The notes: generated by a model from the sequence alone, not told the origin. 7,977 bases of DNA from Desulfocapsa sp. (GCA_020717935.1 DYDK01000077.1:1-7977), one strand, 5' to 3'; numbered from the stretch's first letter, positions 1 through 7,434 are shown. Numbers and translations: made by a program.

Positions 1-48
1 CGGCACAGCCAAATCTAACCCAAATCTGGTCGCAATTCAGGTACATTG

Positions 49-67
49 GTAAGTTCCGAGTCCCTAA
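49..67. repeat. Left arm of a 19-bp perfect inverted repeat bracketing pilZ
   Basis: The + strand reads GTAAGTTCCGAGTCCCTAA, the exact reverse complement of 477-495. The match does not extend past either end of the arm. The arm contains the stop codon of the PilZ gene (TAG, complement of 64-66). Arm and partner enclose 409 bp holding the PilZ start, its ribosome-binding site and all its sense codons except the last base of the final Asp codon, which the arm supplies identically from either side. See the findings for possible meanings. Confidence 0.9.
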
Positions 68-408
68 TCACACAACATCCTATAATCCTGCTCATAAATA
101 TTGAGAAATTGCACACCTGTGATGATGAAAGAGGCCGTTGATGATTTTCGGCTCCATGCAACCTTGCCCATGACCTTCATATTGCTTTCATCAAGGGGGA
201 GATACAGCCTCAATACCGAGTCCCTCTGGTTCTGGCACACGGCAGACGCATAAAAAGAAATCCCACCGACACTAATATCTCGACATTGACCACGGATTAC
301 CTTTGTGGCTCCCCCAGACTCATTAAGAGAACCTGTTGAAAGACAACTGACCTCAAGCTCCAGCGTTCGAGGATGTTTTCTCTGTTCACCAACATTGTTA
401 TTTTCCAT
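64..408 (-). CDS. Stand-alone PilZ-domain protein (probable c-di-GMP receptor)
   Basis: A 114-residue single-domain protein. The N-terminus carries the PilZ RxxxR motif (R10, R14 in QRKHPR) and the second motif D-x-S-x-x-G (D44, S46, G49 in DISVGG). Both are the classical c-di-GMP-contacting elements, so ligand binding is likely; this is family knowledge, not shown here. A beta-rich stretch follows to about residue 101 (VAWSRK, GVQF), typical of the PilZ barrel. No signal peptide or membrane segment is seen, so it is probably cytosolic. The frame also opens 12 codons earlier at a TTG (444), but the ATG at 408 is preferred because AAAGAGG lies just upstream. The gene lies 83 bp after the response-regulator stop on the same strand, with no convincing promoter of its own, so co-transcription is likely. 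PilZ proteins of this size usually relay c-di-GMP levels to motility, polysaccharide or chemotaxis machinery by protein contact; the partner is unknown. It sits between the arms of an inverted repeat. Confidence 0.85.
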   Translation of the reverse strand: MENNNVGEQRKHPRTLELEVSCLSTGSLNESGGATKVIRGQCRDISVGGISFYASAVCQNQRDSVLRLYLPLDESNMKVMGKVAWSRKSSTASFIITGVQFLNIYEQDYRMLCD

Positions 409-466
409 GCAACCTCTTTCAAAAATAAACGCATCCGTTGTCAATCTATCGCTATTATTGACAGCT

Positions 467-491
467 GTTCCAGTCCTTAGGGACTCGGAAC
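467..491 (-). other. Hairpin immediately after the response-regulator stop codon
   Basis: In the minus-strand transcript GUUCC(G)AGUCC pairs with GGACUGGAAC around a CUAA loop: ten base pairs with one bulged G. It begins at the first base after the TAA stop. No U-tract follows, so it is not a good intrinsic terminator. It may protect the 3' end of the upstream message or modulate pilZ expression. Its 5' half is also the inverted-repeat arm that can pair with the end of pilZ. Confidence 0.6.
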
Positions 492-495
492 TTAC
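477..495. repeat. Right arm of the 19-bp perfect inverted repeat bracketing pilZ
   Basis: The + strand reads TTAGGGACTCGGAACTTAC, the exact reverse complement of 49-67. The arm overlaps the stop codon of the upstream response regulator (TAA, complement of 492-494), and its other end lies 68 bp before the pilZ ATG. Both genes therefore use the repeat itself for their last codon. Confidence 0.9.
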
Positions 496-1724
496 GCCGT
501 TACCACTAATTTCCGGTGCTGCTGTTCCAAGTCCTTTATTATCTTGATAAGCCCCTGCTCATCGGTAACTGCAACATCAGGAAATTTACGAATCAATCGC
601 TTCGTCATCTCTTTACACAAACATCGAGAAGGAGTTAGAGCTACCACCCGTCCCTTATGCTTACGAATGGCCTCCATCCCTTTTATGCCATCATTTTCGG
701 AGCCGGAAAGGAGTATGCCCGCCAATTTTTCTTTCAAAAGTGGAGCTGCCGACAATAAAGCCGTATTGATTGCTCCTTGCTTGCCTGCCATTGGATTCAA
801 TCGGGAATCAGAAATAACCCTCAAAACAAAATGGCCGCTATAAGGAGAAAATGACACCCGTTCCCCAGCGGAGAAAATATAACAGGAACCACCCTCCATG
901 GTCAGGCCATCCTGACCGCGCACCACATTGATAGCACTGATGGAACCAAGGTAGTCGACAAAAGAGGCCACCTTTTCCGGTTCATCGTGAAGAATCGCAA
1001 TCACTGCCGCTCCCATCTCAGAACAAAGGGCCGGAACAATCTGCAAGAGATTCACGAACCCGCCTTCTCCGGCCCCAATAATAATAACATGGGACAGTCG
1101 ATGTAGCTTTGCCTGTTGACTCAGTTTCAGTTCATCACCACATTGGAAGCAATTGGCACCACCCATTATGATATATGTTTCAGTATCTATGATATTTCTC
1201 GCCCCACACTCTTCACAAAAAATGAGCTGCTGGGGCTCAATTTTCTCACATTGACCTGTCGCCGCCTGCATGGGATCAATGGTGTGCACGGTAACGGCAG
1301 CAACCTTACGAACTTTTTTAATGATAAGTTCGCGGTCAGCCGCCATATCTCTACCCTTGAAAAATGAGGATTTGGCCACAAAATCAACAGCCCCATATTT
1401 CAACGCATCAAAGGCCCGAGTGGTCCCTTCCTGACTCAAACTGGAAAAAATAATCGTTGGCGTCGGGGTATGAATCATAAGATGCTGCAAGGTAGTAATG
1501 CCATCCATAATTGGCATTTCCATATCGAGGAGAAGGACATGGGGCTTAAATTTAATAATTTGCTCAAGGGCTTCCACCCCATTGGACGCATCATCAACAA
1601 CCTGAATATGCTGCATTTTTTTGAAGATGTCGCGCAAAATGTGACGAAAAACCCAGGAATCATCGGCAATAAGAATCTTGATCGGGGCCGATAACGAATC
1701 ATGAGCGGTCATTTGCTTTTGCAT
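492..1724 (-). CDS. Response regulator: CheB-like receiver, zinc ribbon and CheB methylesterase-like domain lacking the catalytic serine
   Basis: A 410-residue protein. Residues about 15-125 are a receiver with the acidic pair D21/D22, phosphoacceptor D67 (LLLDMEMPIMDG), switch residue S94 or S95 (TIIFSS) and K118. The segment GAVDFVAK is characteristic of CheB receivers. Residues about 168-198 form a zinc ribbon with C170-x2-C173 and C192-x2-C195, which canonical CheB lacks. Residues about 210-398 align by eye with the CheB methylesterase: IIIGAGEGG where CheB has IGASTGG, LHDEP for QHMPP, CYIFSAGERV for the YIAPGD segment, and SGSENDGIKGM for TGMGNDGAAGM. By this alignment the nucleophilic Ser is G219, while His (H246) and Asp (D345) are kept, so receptor demethylation is unlikely. 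It probably acts as a phosphorylation-dependent binding module. The ATG is preceded by GGGAGAA with good spacing, and a sigma70-type promoter lies about 80 bp upstream. No cheR, cheA or receptor gene is in the window. pilZ follows on the same strand. Confidence 0.85.
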   Translation of the reverse strand: MQKQMTAHDSLSAPIKILIADDSWVFRHILRDIFKKMQHIQVVDDASNGVEALEQIIKFKPHVLLLDMEMPIMDGITTLQHLMIHTPTPTIIFSSLSQEGTTRAFDALKYGAVDFVAKSSFFKGRDMAADRELIIKKVRKVAAVTVHTIDPMQAATGQCEKIEPQQLIFCEECGARNIIDTETYIIMGGANCFQCGDELKLSQQAKLHRLSHVIIIGAGEGGFVNLLQIVPALCSEMGAAVIAILHDEPEKVASFVDYLGSISAINVVRGQDGLTMEGGSCYIFSAGERVSFSPYSGHFVLRVISDSRLNPMAGKQGAINTALLSAAPLLKEKLAGILLSGSENDGIKGMEAIRKHKGRVVALTPSRCLCKEMTKRLIRKFPDVAVTDEQGLIKIIKDLEQQHRKLVVTA

Positions 1725-2037
1725 ACTGTTCTCCCATTGAAAAAACGATCCCTTGCGACCGATACGAGCCGTGAAAAAACGATGAGGACTGAACGCACTC
1801 TCTTCTCTTATATAACATGATGAAAAGGGAAAATGTCAAGTTGACGAGCAAGAGTTCCTCTATAAAAAGGAAAATAACCTAAGCCGTTGTAAATAAATAA
1901 CTATAACATTCTTATATCGTGAACGACATCCACCAAGAGGACTTCCTGCGGGGCGTAAGAGACTGTAAAGAATTGATAAAAATATAATGATATTTTTTTA
2001 ACGGCTCCTAACAGAATACTCATTGTACGCATTGGCA
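1725..2037. other. 313-bp gap between nadD and the response regulator
   Basis: AT-rich and with no credible ORF on either strand. It contains the response-regulator promoter (about 1807-1839) and an all-A/T inverted repeat just after nadD: AAAAATAT at 1978-1985 and ATATTTTT at 1990-1997. The latter is too weak to call a terminator, though nadD transcription may end near here. The middle part, 1870-1970, shows no structure that I can support. Confidence 0.6.
1807..1839 (-). promoter_or_regulatory. Probable sigma70-type promoter of the response regulator-pilZ unit
   Basis: On the minus strand a perfect -35 TTGACA (1839-1834) is followed after 18 bp by TTATAT (1815-1810), within a TTATATAAG run. 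The start point would fall near 1803, giving a leader of about 78 nt. The -35 box overlaps a small perfect palindrome, GTCAAGTTGAC (1835-1845), which could be an operator but is short enough to be chance. Confidence 0.55.
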
Positions 2038-2742
2038 TCAAGCATAAAGACCATGACTTTGGATATACGCGAGAACAGCCACCGGCATCAAGGAAAGCGC
2101 CGAACCCTTATCCTTGAGACTTTGGCGGATATACGAAGAAGAGGTATCGACTAGAGTTTGCTTCATAAGAAAAATCTGTGTCCGCCATAAAGGATGCGTC
2201 CATGATTGAACACTCTCGCCATCCGGACGATAGCCAAGCCCATCGAGACAATCATGCATGGTACCCGCCGCCACCCCTGTCCGGTCACACACCACGAAAT
2301 TGGTCAATGAAACGACCTGACGATATGACTTCCAGGTACCTATTTCCAGAAAGGCATCAGCGCCAATAATAAAGAAAAAATCTGTGGAAGCAGCACTCAA
2401 TTGATCATTAAAATATCGTAAGGTATCAAAAGTATAGGATGGTTTTGACAGGCAAGATTCGATAGTGGAGAGCGTGAAATGCGCATAGTCGGCTATGGCC
2501 AGTTGTATCATGGCCACTCGATGACGAAAACTGGAGACTGCCTGGGGATTCTTGTGAGGCGGAGCAGCCGTGGGAATAAAAACGACTTCATCCAGATGAC
2601 AATATATGAGAGCACACTTGGCAATGTGGAGATGCCCGTTATGAATGGGATCAAAAGAACCCCCAAACAGGCCGATGCGTTTGACCTGTTTGGGGTGAAC
2701 ATCGTGAACGATTTTCTGCCCCTGTTCGTCTGTGATATTCAA
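2038..2742 (-). CDS. nadD: Nicotinate-mononucleotide adenylyltransferase (NaMN adenylyltransferase)
   Basis: Transfers AMP from ATP to nicotinate mononucleotide to give nicotinate adenine dinucleotide, the penultimate step of NAD synthesis; cytosolic. The family signature GGSFDPIHNGH is at residues 27-37, with the nucleotidyltransferase HxGH motif at H34-H37, and the second ATP-binding motif appears as SSSYIR at 201-206. At 234 residues it is about 20 longer than typical NadD because of an N-terminal extension before IGLFGGSFDP. The first possible start is a TTG whose last two bases form part of the proA TGA stop (TTGA overlap). No ATG or GTG occurs between it and the conserved core, and CAGG lies about 7 nt upstream, so this start is the best available though not certain. 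It is translationally coupled to proA. NadD next to proBA is a common arrangement in deltaproteobacteria. Confidence 0.93.
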   Translation of the reverse strand: MNITDEQGQKIVHDVHPKQVKRIGLFGGSFDPIHNGHLHIAKCALIYCHLDEVVFIPTAAPPHKNPQAVSSFRHRVAMIQLAIADYAHFTLSTIESCLSKPSYTFDTLRYFNDQLSAASTDFFFIIGADAFLEIGTWKSYRQVVSLTNFVVCDRTGVAAGTMHDCLDGLGYRPDGESVQSWTHPLWRTQIFLMKQTLVDTSSSYIRQSLKDKGSALSLMPVAVLAYIQSHGLYA

Positions 2743-4022
2743 CTCCGAACCTGTCCCGCCCCATACACAATAAATTTCTTAGTGGTCAACTCCTCAAGGC
2801 CCATAGGCCCATAGGCGTGCAGTTTGGTGGTACTGATTCCGATTTCAGCCCCCAACCCCAGTTGCCCGCCATCGTTAAATCTTGTGGAGGCATTGACCAT
2901 GACCGCCGAAGCATCAACCTCGGCGATAAACCGCTGGGCGTTACTGTAATCTTCGGTGATGATGACCTCGGTATGTTGCGAGCCATACTCGGCAATATGA
3001 GTCATGGCCTCATCCAGGGAATCCACTACCTTGACCGATAAAATCAGATCCAGAAATTCAGACCCCCAGTCAGATGGCAGGGCAGGTTGCATGGCTGACG
3101 CCAAGGCGACACTGGCCGGACAGCCCCGCAGTTCAACCCCGGCATCTCCCAGTTCTTTGGCAATAATCGGAAGATAACTGGCGGCAATCTCACGATGCAC
3201 AAGCAGGCCTTCCAAGGCATTGCACACCCCGGGCCGCTGGGTTTTAGAATTCATGATAATTGGAGTCGCCTTGACCGGATCAGCGCTACGGTCAACAAAG
3301 ATATGACACACCCCTTTGTAGTGTTTGAGTACCGGAATACGGGAATTTTCGGCCACAAAACGAATCAGCCCCTCTCCACCACGGGGAATAATCAAGTCAA
3401 CAAATGCCTCCTGCTGTAAAAGCAGGGTGATCGCCGTGCGATCTGTCATCGGAATCACCTGAATAACTGCTGGATCAATGGCATGAGCTGTCAAAACTCC
3501 CTGCAAAACCTCAGCCAGGGCCAGATTAGAATGAATGGCCTCGGAACCGCCCCGCAAGATAATGGCATTGCCGGCCTTGAGGCAGAGGGCCGCCGCATCA
3601 ACAGTCACATTAGGCCGAGACTCATAGATCATCCCGATCACCCCCAAAGGCACCCGCATCCGGCCAACCATCAGTCCATTAGGCCTTTTGACAAGTCCCA
3701 GCACCTCACCCACCGGATCAGAAAGGGCGGCCACCTCGCGCAGACCGGCAATCATCGCGGCCATGACCTTGTCAGACAGCTCAAGGCGATCAAGCATAGC
3801 GGTCGATAAGCCTTTTTCTCTGCCAGCCGCCACATCCAACTGATTCTGCTGCTGGATAAAGGGCCTGTTTTCTTCCAAGGCTACAGCCATCTGCAAGAGC
3901 AGACGATTTTTGATTTCCGTGGATAAGGAAATCAGAACCCGGGAAGCCTTCCTGGCCCTCTGAGCCATGTTGCGAATGGTGTCGTGCAAATCTGTAGTAT
4001 CCATTGCCTGCTGAGATGACAT
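2739..4022 (-). CDS. proA: Gamma-glutamyl phosphate reductase
   Basis: The second enzyme of proline synthesis: NADPH-dependent reduction of gamma-glutamyl phosphate to glutamate-5-semialdehyde, which cyclises to pyrroline-5-carboxylate. At 427 residues it is close to the usual 415-420. Family markers are VPLGVIGMIYESRPNVT (124-140), ILRGGSEA (155-162), LIIPRGGEGLI (210-220), the catalytic cysteine C267 in KTQRPGVCNALEGLLVH, and the C-terminal HAYGPMGLEELTTKKF. The ATG is preceded by GTAGGAGAAAGAGGAA, which offers two possible Shine-Dalgarno cores. It starts 12 bp after the proB stop and its own stop overlaps the nadD start, so proB-proA-nadD form one transcription unit. ProA normally complexes with ProB to channel the labile acyl phosphate. 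Confidence 0.97.
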   Translation of the reverse strand: MSSQQAMDTTDLHDTIRNMAQRARKASRVLISLSTEIKNRLLLQMAVALEENRPFIQQQNQLDVAAGREKGLSTAMLDRLELSDKVMAAMIAGLREVAALSDPVGEVLGLVKRPNGLMVGRMRVPLGVIGMIYESRPNVTVDAAALCLKAGNAIILRGGSEAIHSNLALAEVLQGVLTAHAIDPAVIQVIPMTDRTAITLLLQQEAFVDLIIPRGGEGLIRFVAENSRIPVLKHYKGVCHIFVDRSADPVKATPIIMNSKTQRPGVCNALEGLLVHREIAASYLPIIAKELGDAGVELRGCPASVALASAMQPALPSDWGSEFLDLILSVKVVDSLDEAMTHIAEYGSQHTEVIITEDYSNAQRFIAEVDASAVMVNASTRFNDGGQLGLGAEIGISTTKLHAYGPMGLEELTTKKFIVYGAGQVRS

Positions 4023-4034
4023 TTCCTCTTTCTC

Positions 4035-5192
4035 CTACAATAAAACCAGATTATCGCGATGGATAACCTCATCGCAATCCTTGAAACCAAGTAAGGTTTC
4101 AATGGCATCCGAGTGTTTTTTCTTGATTATATCTAAATCCATCGAGCTGTAACTCACCAAACCTGCGGCAATGGGGGTATTCTGATGATCAAGACAATGC
4201 ACAGCATCACCAACCCCAAACTCACCATGAACCTCCAATATTCCTGAAGAGAGTAAGCTTTTCCCTTTATTGATTATGGCGTTGCAGGCACCTTCATCAA
4301 GCACCAGAAACCCTTTGGGTCGCAGCACATAGGCGATCCAGTGTTTGCGGCGCTGAATGGTTTCCTCCGCGGGCAGGAAAAAAGTGCCAATCATCTCACC
4401 ACTGAACAACTGCTGCAAAAGAGCCCCCTGCCGTCCCGGGCCAATAAAAGAGCTACCGCCACCCGCCGCCACCATCTTGGCCGCCCGAATCTTGGATTGC
4501 ATCCCGCCAGTGCCCAGAGCGCTCTTGCTATTACCAGCCATAGCCTCAATCTCAGGGGTGACTCTCGCCACTGTATACACCGGCTGGGCCGCAGGGTCAG
4601 AGAGGGGATTGCCGGTATAGAGACAGTCAACATCGGTAAGACAGATAAACATATCGGCCTCAATGAGATTGGTGATAAGGGCTCCCAGGGTATCATTATC
4701 ACCAAAACGCAGTTCTTCGCCTGACACAGGATCATTTTCATTGATAATGGGAATGGCCCCGAAACGGAAAAGCGTCAGGATGGTGTTGCGAACATTAAGA
4801 TAACGATCACGGGTAGAGAGATCGGCATGAGTCAGCAACAACTGGCTGACAATCTTGCCGTGTCGCGAAAATGCTTCGTCATAAGACTGCATCAAACAGG
4901 GTTGACCGATTGCGGCCAGGGCCTGTTTTTCCTTGAGTCCAACTTTTAAGGTGTCGCTCACAACCATTTTTTTGCGACCAGCCGCCACCGCCCCAGACGA
5001 CACAAGAATAACCTCTCGTCCGCTTTCCTTAAGAAAAGAGAGGTCTCGGGCAATGTTCTCGATCACAGTTTGATTCAGGCCGGATTCGGTGGTGAGAACG
5101 GCGCTCCCGACCTTGATAACGATGCGCTTAGCCTTATCAAAGAGCGTCTGCCGATAATACAGGCCATCTTCTCTACTTATTTCCGTTGACAT
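4035..5192 (-). CDS. proB: Glutamate 5-kinase with C-terminal PUA domain
   Basis: Phosphorylates L-glutamate to gamma-glutamyl phosphate, the committed and usually proline-inhibited step of proline synthesis. The amino-acid-kinase domain shows RIVIKVGSAV (23-32), VSSGAVAAG (64-72), the substrate-binding INEND (150-154), FGDNDTLGA (163-171), DVDCLYTG (187-194) and GTGGMQSK (227-234). A PUA domain occupies about 289-385 and ends in the typical VIHRDNLVL. The length (385) is slightly above the E. coli enzyme (367) because of a short N-terminal tail. The ATG at 5192 was chosen. A GTG two codons upstream (5198) is in frame, and neither has a visible Shine-Dalgarno sequence, so the exact start is open. 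It leads the proB-proA-nadD unit after an AT-rich gap from obgE. Confidence 0.95.
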   Translation of the reverse strand: MSTEISREDGLYYRQTLFDKAKRIVIKVGSAVLTTESGLNQTVIENIARDLSFLKESGREVILVSSGAVAAGRKKMVVSDTLKVGLKEKQALAAIGQPCLMQSYDEAFSRHGKIVSQLLLTHADLSTRDRYLNVRNTILTLFRFGAIPIINENDPVSGEELRFGDNDTLGALITNLIEADMFICLTDVDCLYTGNPLSDPAAQPVYTVARVTPEIEAMAGNSKSALGTGGMQSKIRAAKMVAAGGGSSFIGPGRQGALLQQLFSGEMIGTFFLPAEETIQRRKHWIAYVLRPKGFLVLDEGACNAIINKGKSLLSSGILEVHGEFGVGDAVHCLDHQNTPIAAGLVSYSSMDLDIIKKKHSDAIETLLGFKDCDEVIHRDNLVLL

Positions 5193-5198
5193 AATCAC

Positions 5199-5449
5199 GC
5201 AAAATCAATAAAATATAACAAACTATTAAAAAATAAATTAAAAATTTCCTTGAACAATAAGGATTTTCATTCAAAATCAGTTAAGCGTAAGCTCCGAGGA
5301 ATGCGAAAAAAATTTACCGCAGGCATCTATATGATATTCTGAGGATAAAATTTTGAGCGTAATGCAGAGTTTGGGCGAAAAGACCATTTTTCAAAGCACC
5401 CTAAAAGGGGTGATCCGATCCGACCGAGAGTGAAGAGAAGGAAAAGGAA
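5199..5449. other. AT-rich gap between obgE and proB
   Basis: About 250 bp without a credible ORF. Beyond the obgE stop the minus strand can form CACCC-CTTTTA-GGGTG (5397-5412), and later TCCTT-ATTGTTC-AAGGA (centred near 5256) followed by a T-rich run. Either could weakly terminate obgE transcripts, but neither is convincing. The last 60 bp before proB are almost pure A/T and include TATATT on the minus strand without a recognisable -35, so a proB promoter is plausible but unplaced. 5285-5298 resembles the pilZ inverted-repeat arms. Confidence 0.5.
5285..5298 (+). repeat. Possible third, degenerate copy of the pilZ repeat arm
   Basis: GCGTAAGCTCCGAG matches the minus-strand sequence at the end of the response regulator, GCGTAAGTTCCGAG, at 13 of 14 positions. 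It matches the left arm GTAAGTTCCGAG (49-60) at 11 of 12. It does not contain the remaining 7 bp of the arm. A chance match is possible. Confidence 0.3.
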
Positions 5450-6517
<1,068 letters not shown>

Positions 6518-6590
6518 TTAACCCATCCTTAGGATTCAAACAACACTCATTGCTCAAATTCTTTAAAAATATGGAGGATGCGCCCCCCTG

Positions 6591-6636
6591 AAAAAAAAAG
6601 CTCGATCATCAATAGAAAAGCATTGAGATCGAGCTT
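6591..6636 (-). terminator. Rho-independent terminator after rpmA
   Basis: On the minus strand AAGCTCGATC TCAAT pairs with ATTGA(T)GATCGAGCTT, a 15-bp stem with one bulged base and an 8-nt loop. It is followed directly by a run of nine or more T residues (complement of 6591-6599). It lies about 70 bp after the rpmA stop and should end the rplU-rpmA transcript. Confidence 0.9.
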
Positions 6637-6706
6637 CAATTTGTTTCTACGCCATGCATACAATGAATGCGCTATGACACAGATAAACCGACTGGAAAAA
6701 GAAAAA

Positions 6707-6964
6707 TTACACTGCGGGATAAACGCTGACCCGTTTTTTATTCCGACCAAACTCTTCAAAGGTCACAACACCTTCCACCTTGGCAAACAGGGTATAATCA
6801 CGACCACAACCAACATTGGTGCCCGGATGGATCTTGGTGCCAACCTGCCGAACCAGAATGCTGCCAGCAGTCACAGTCTGACCACCAAATCTTTTTACCC
6901 CTCGCCTCTGCCCCGCACTGTCACGACCGTTCCTGGAACTGCCGCCTGCCTTCTTATGTGCCAT
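6707..6964 (-). CDS. rpmA: 50S ribosomal protein L27
   Basis: A ribosomal protein near the peptidyl-transferase centre. At 85 residues it is the same length as the E. coli protein. It starts directly with [16 protein letters not shown], so the flexible N-terminal tail that reaches the tRNA acceptor ends is not preceded by the cleavable leader of Firmicutes L27. The conserved core [24 protein letters not shown] and [11 protein letters not shown] is intact. AAGGAG sits six bases before the ATG. It is 101 bp downstream of rplU, with a hairpin in the gap, and is followed by an intrinsic terminator. Confidence 0.98.
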   Translation of the reverse strand: MAHKKAGGSSRNGRDSAGQRRGVKRFGGQTVTAGSILVRQVGTKIHPGTNVGCGRDYTLFAKVEGVVTFEEFGRNKKRVSVYPAV

Positions 6965-6982
6965 AATTAACTCCTTTGTCGC

Positions 6983-7018
6983 CGATGAGTTGCATACACA
7001 CGGTTAAACGACTCATCG
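6983..7018 (-). other. Hairpin in the rplU-rpmA spacer
   Basis: A perfect 8-bp inverted repeat, CGATGAGT (6983-6990) and ACTCATCG (7011-7018), with a 20-nt loop. In the transcript it ends just before the rpmA Shine-Dalgarno sequence. No U-tract follows, so it is not a terminator. It may be a processing or stability element, or could tune rpmA translation. Confidence 0.5.
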
Positions 7019-7065
7019 TTTCTCTTTATATAGAATGGTGTTAAAAACTCTCTGCAAACAATCCG

Positions 7066-7377
7066 TTAAGCGTTGATCTCTTGAATCTGCAGGGCAGTAA
7101 AAAGTTGACGATGACCATTTTTCACCTGATAACCCTGCCGTCTTTTCTTCTTAAAGACCAGAACTTTTTTTGCCTTTCCCTGCTCGGCTATCCTGGCGAC
7201 AACCCTGGCATTCTCCAAAGCCGGACGACCAATCTGGGCGTTCTCGCCATCCACCACCATCAAGACATCGTTTAACTCAACAATATCACCAACATTGCCG
7301 TTTATTTTTTCTACCCGCAGTTGATCACCACAGGCAACCTGATACTGCTTTCCACCAGTACGAACGATTGCATACAT
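7066..7377 (-). CDS. rplU: 50S ribosomal protein L21
   Basis: A 23S-rRNA-binding large-subunit protein. At 103 residues it is the same length as in E. coli. It starts MYAIVRTGGKQYQV and carries the L21 signature at the C-terminus, KKKRRQGYQVKNGHRQ. The ATG is preceded by AGAGGA at a spacing of 7-8 nt. It is the first gene of the rplU-rpmA unit, with an A/T-rich probable promoter region upstream. Confidence 0.98.
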   Translation of the reverse strand: MYAIVRTGGKQYQVACGDQLRVEKINGNVGDIVELNDVLMVVDGENAQIGRPALENARVVARIAEQGKAKKVLVFKKKRRQGYQVKNGHRQLFTALQIQEINA

Positions 7378-7434
7378 TATAAATTCCTCTTTGGAAAAAA
7401 CCTGAACAATAAACCCATCATAACTTCAAGAAAC

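Noticed and set aside
434..446. TTGACA on the minus strand (444-439) just before pilZ as its own promoter
   Set aside because: No -10 at proper spacing, and the start point would fall on the ribosome-binding site.
305..547. + strand ORF antisense to pilZ and the end of the response regulator
   Set aside because: Shadow of two well-supported minus-strand genes; low-complexity start and no ribosome-binding site.
1841..1866. + strand TTGACG...TATAAA promoter-like pair
   Set aside because: Spacing is only 14 bp, and no + strand gene follows.
2797..2814. Tandem duplication GGCCCATAG x2
   Set aside because: It encodes the conserved ProA motif AYGPMG, so protein constraint explains it.
4341..4741. 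Overlapping ORFs of 87 to 127 residues on both strands within proB
   Set aside because: They lie wholly inside the conserved kinase coding region in other frames, with no family motifs.
5397..5412. CACCC...GGGTG hairpin after obgE as terminator
   Set aside because: Only 5 bp and not followed by a T-run; mentioned under the gap entry only.
6578..6970. + strand ORF of 130 residues across the terminator and rpmA
   Set aside because: It runs antisense through L27 and through the terminator hairpin; composition is not protein-like.
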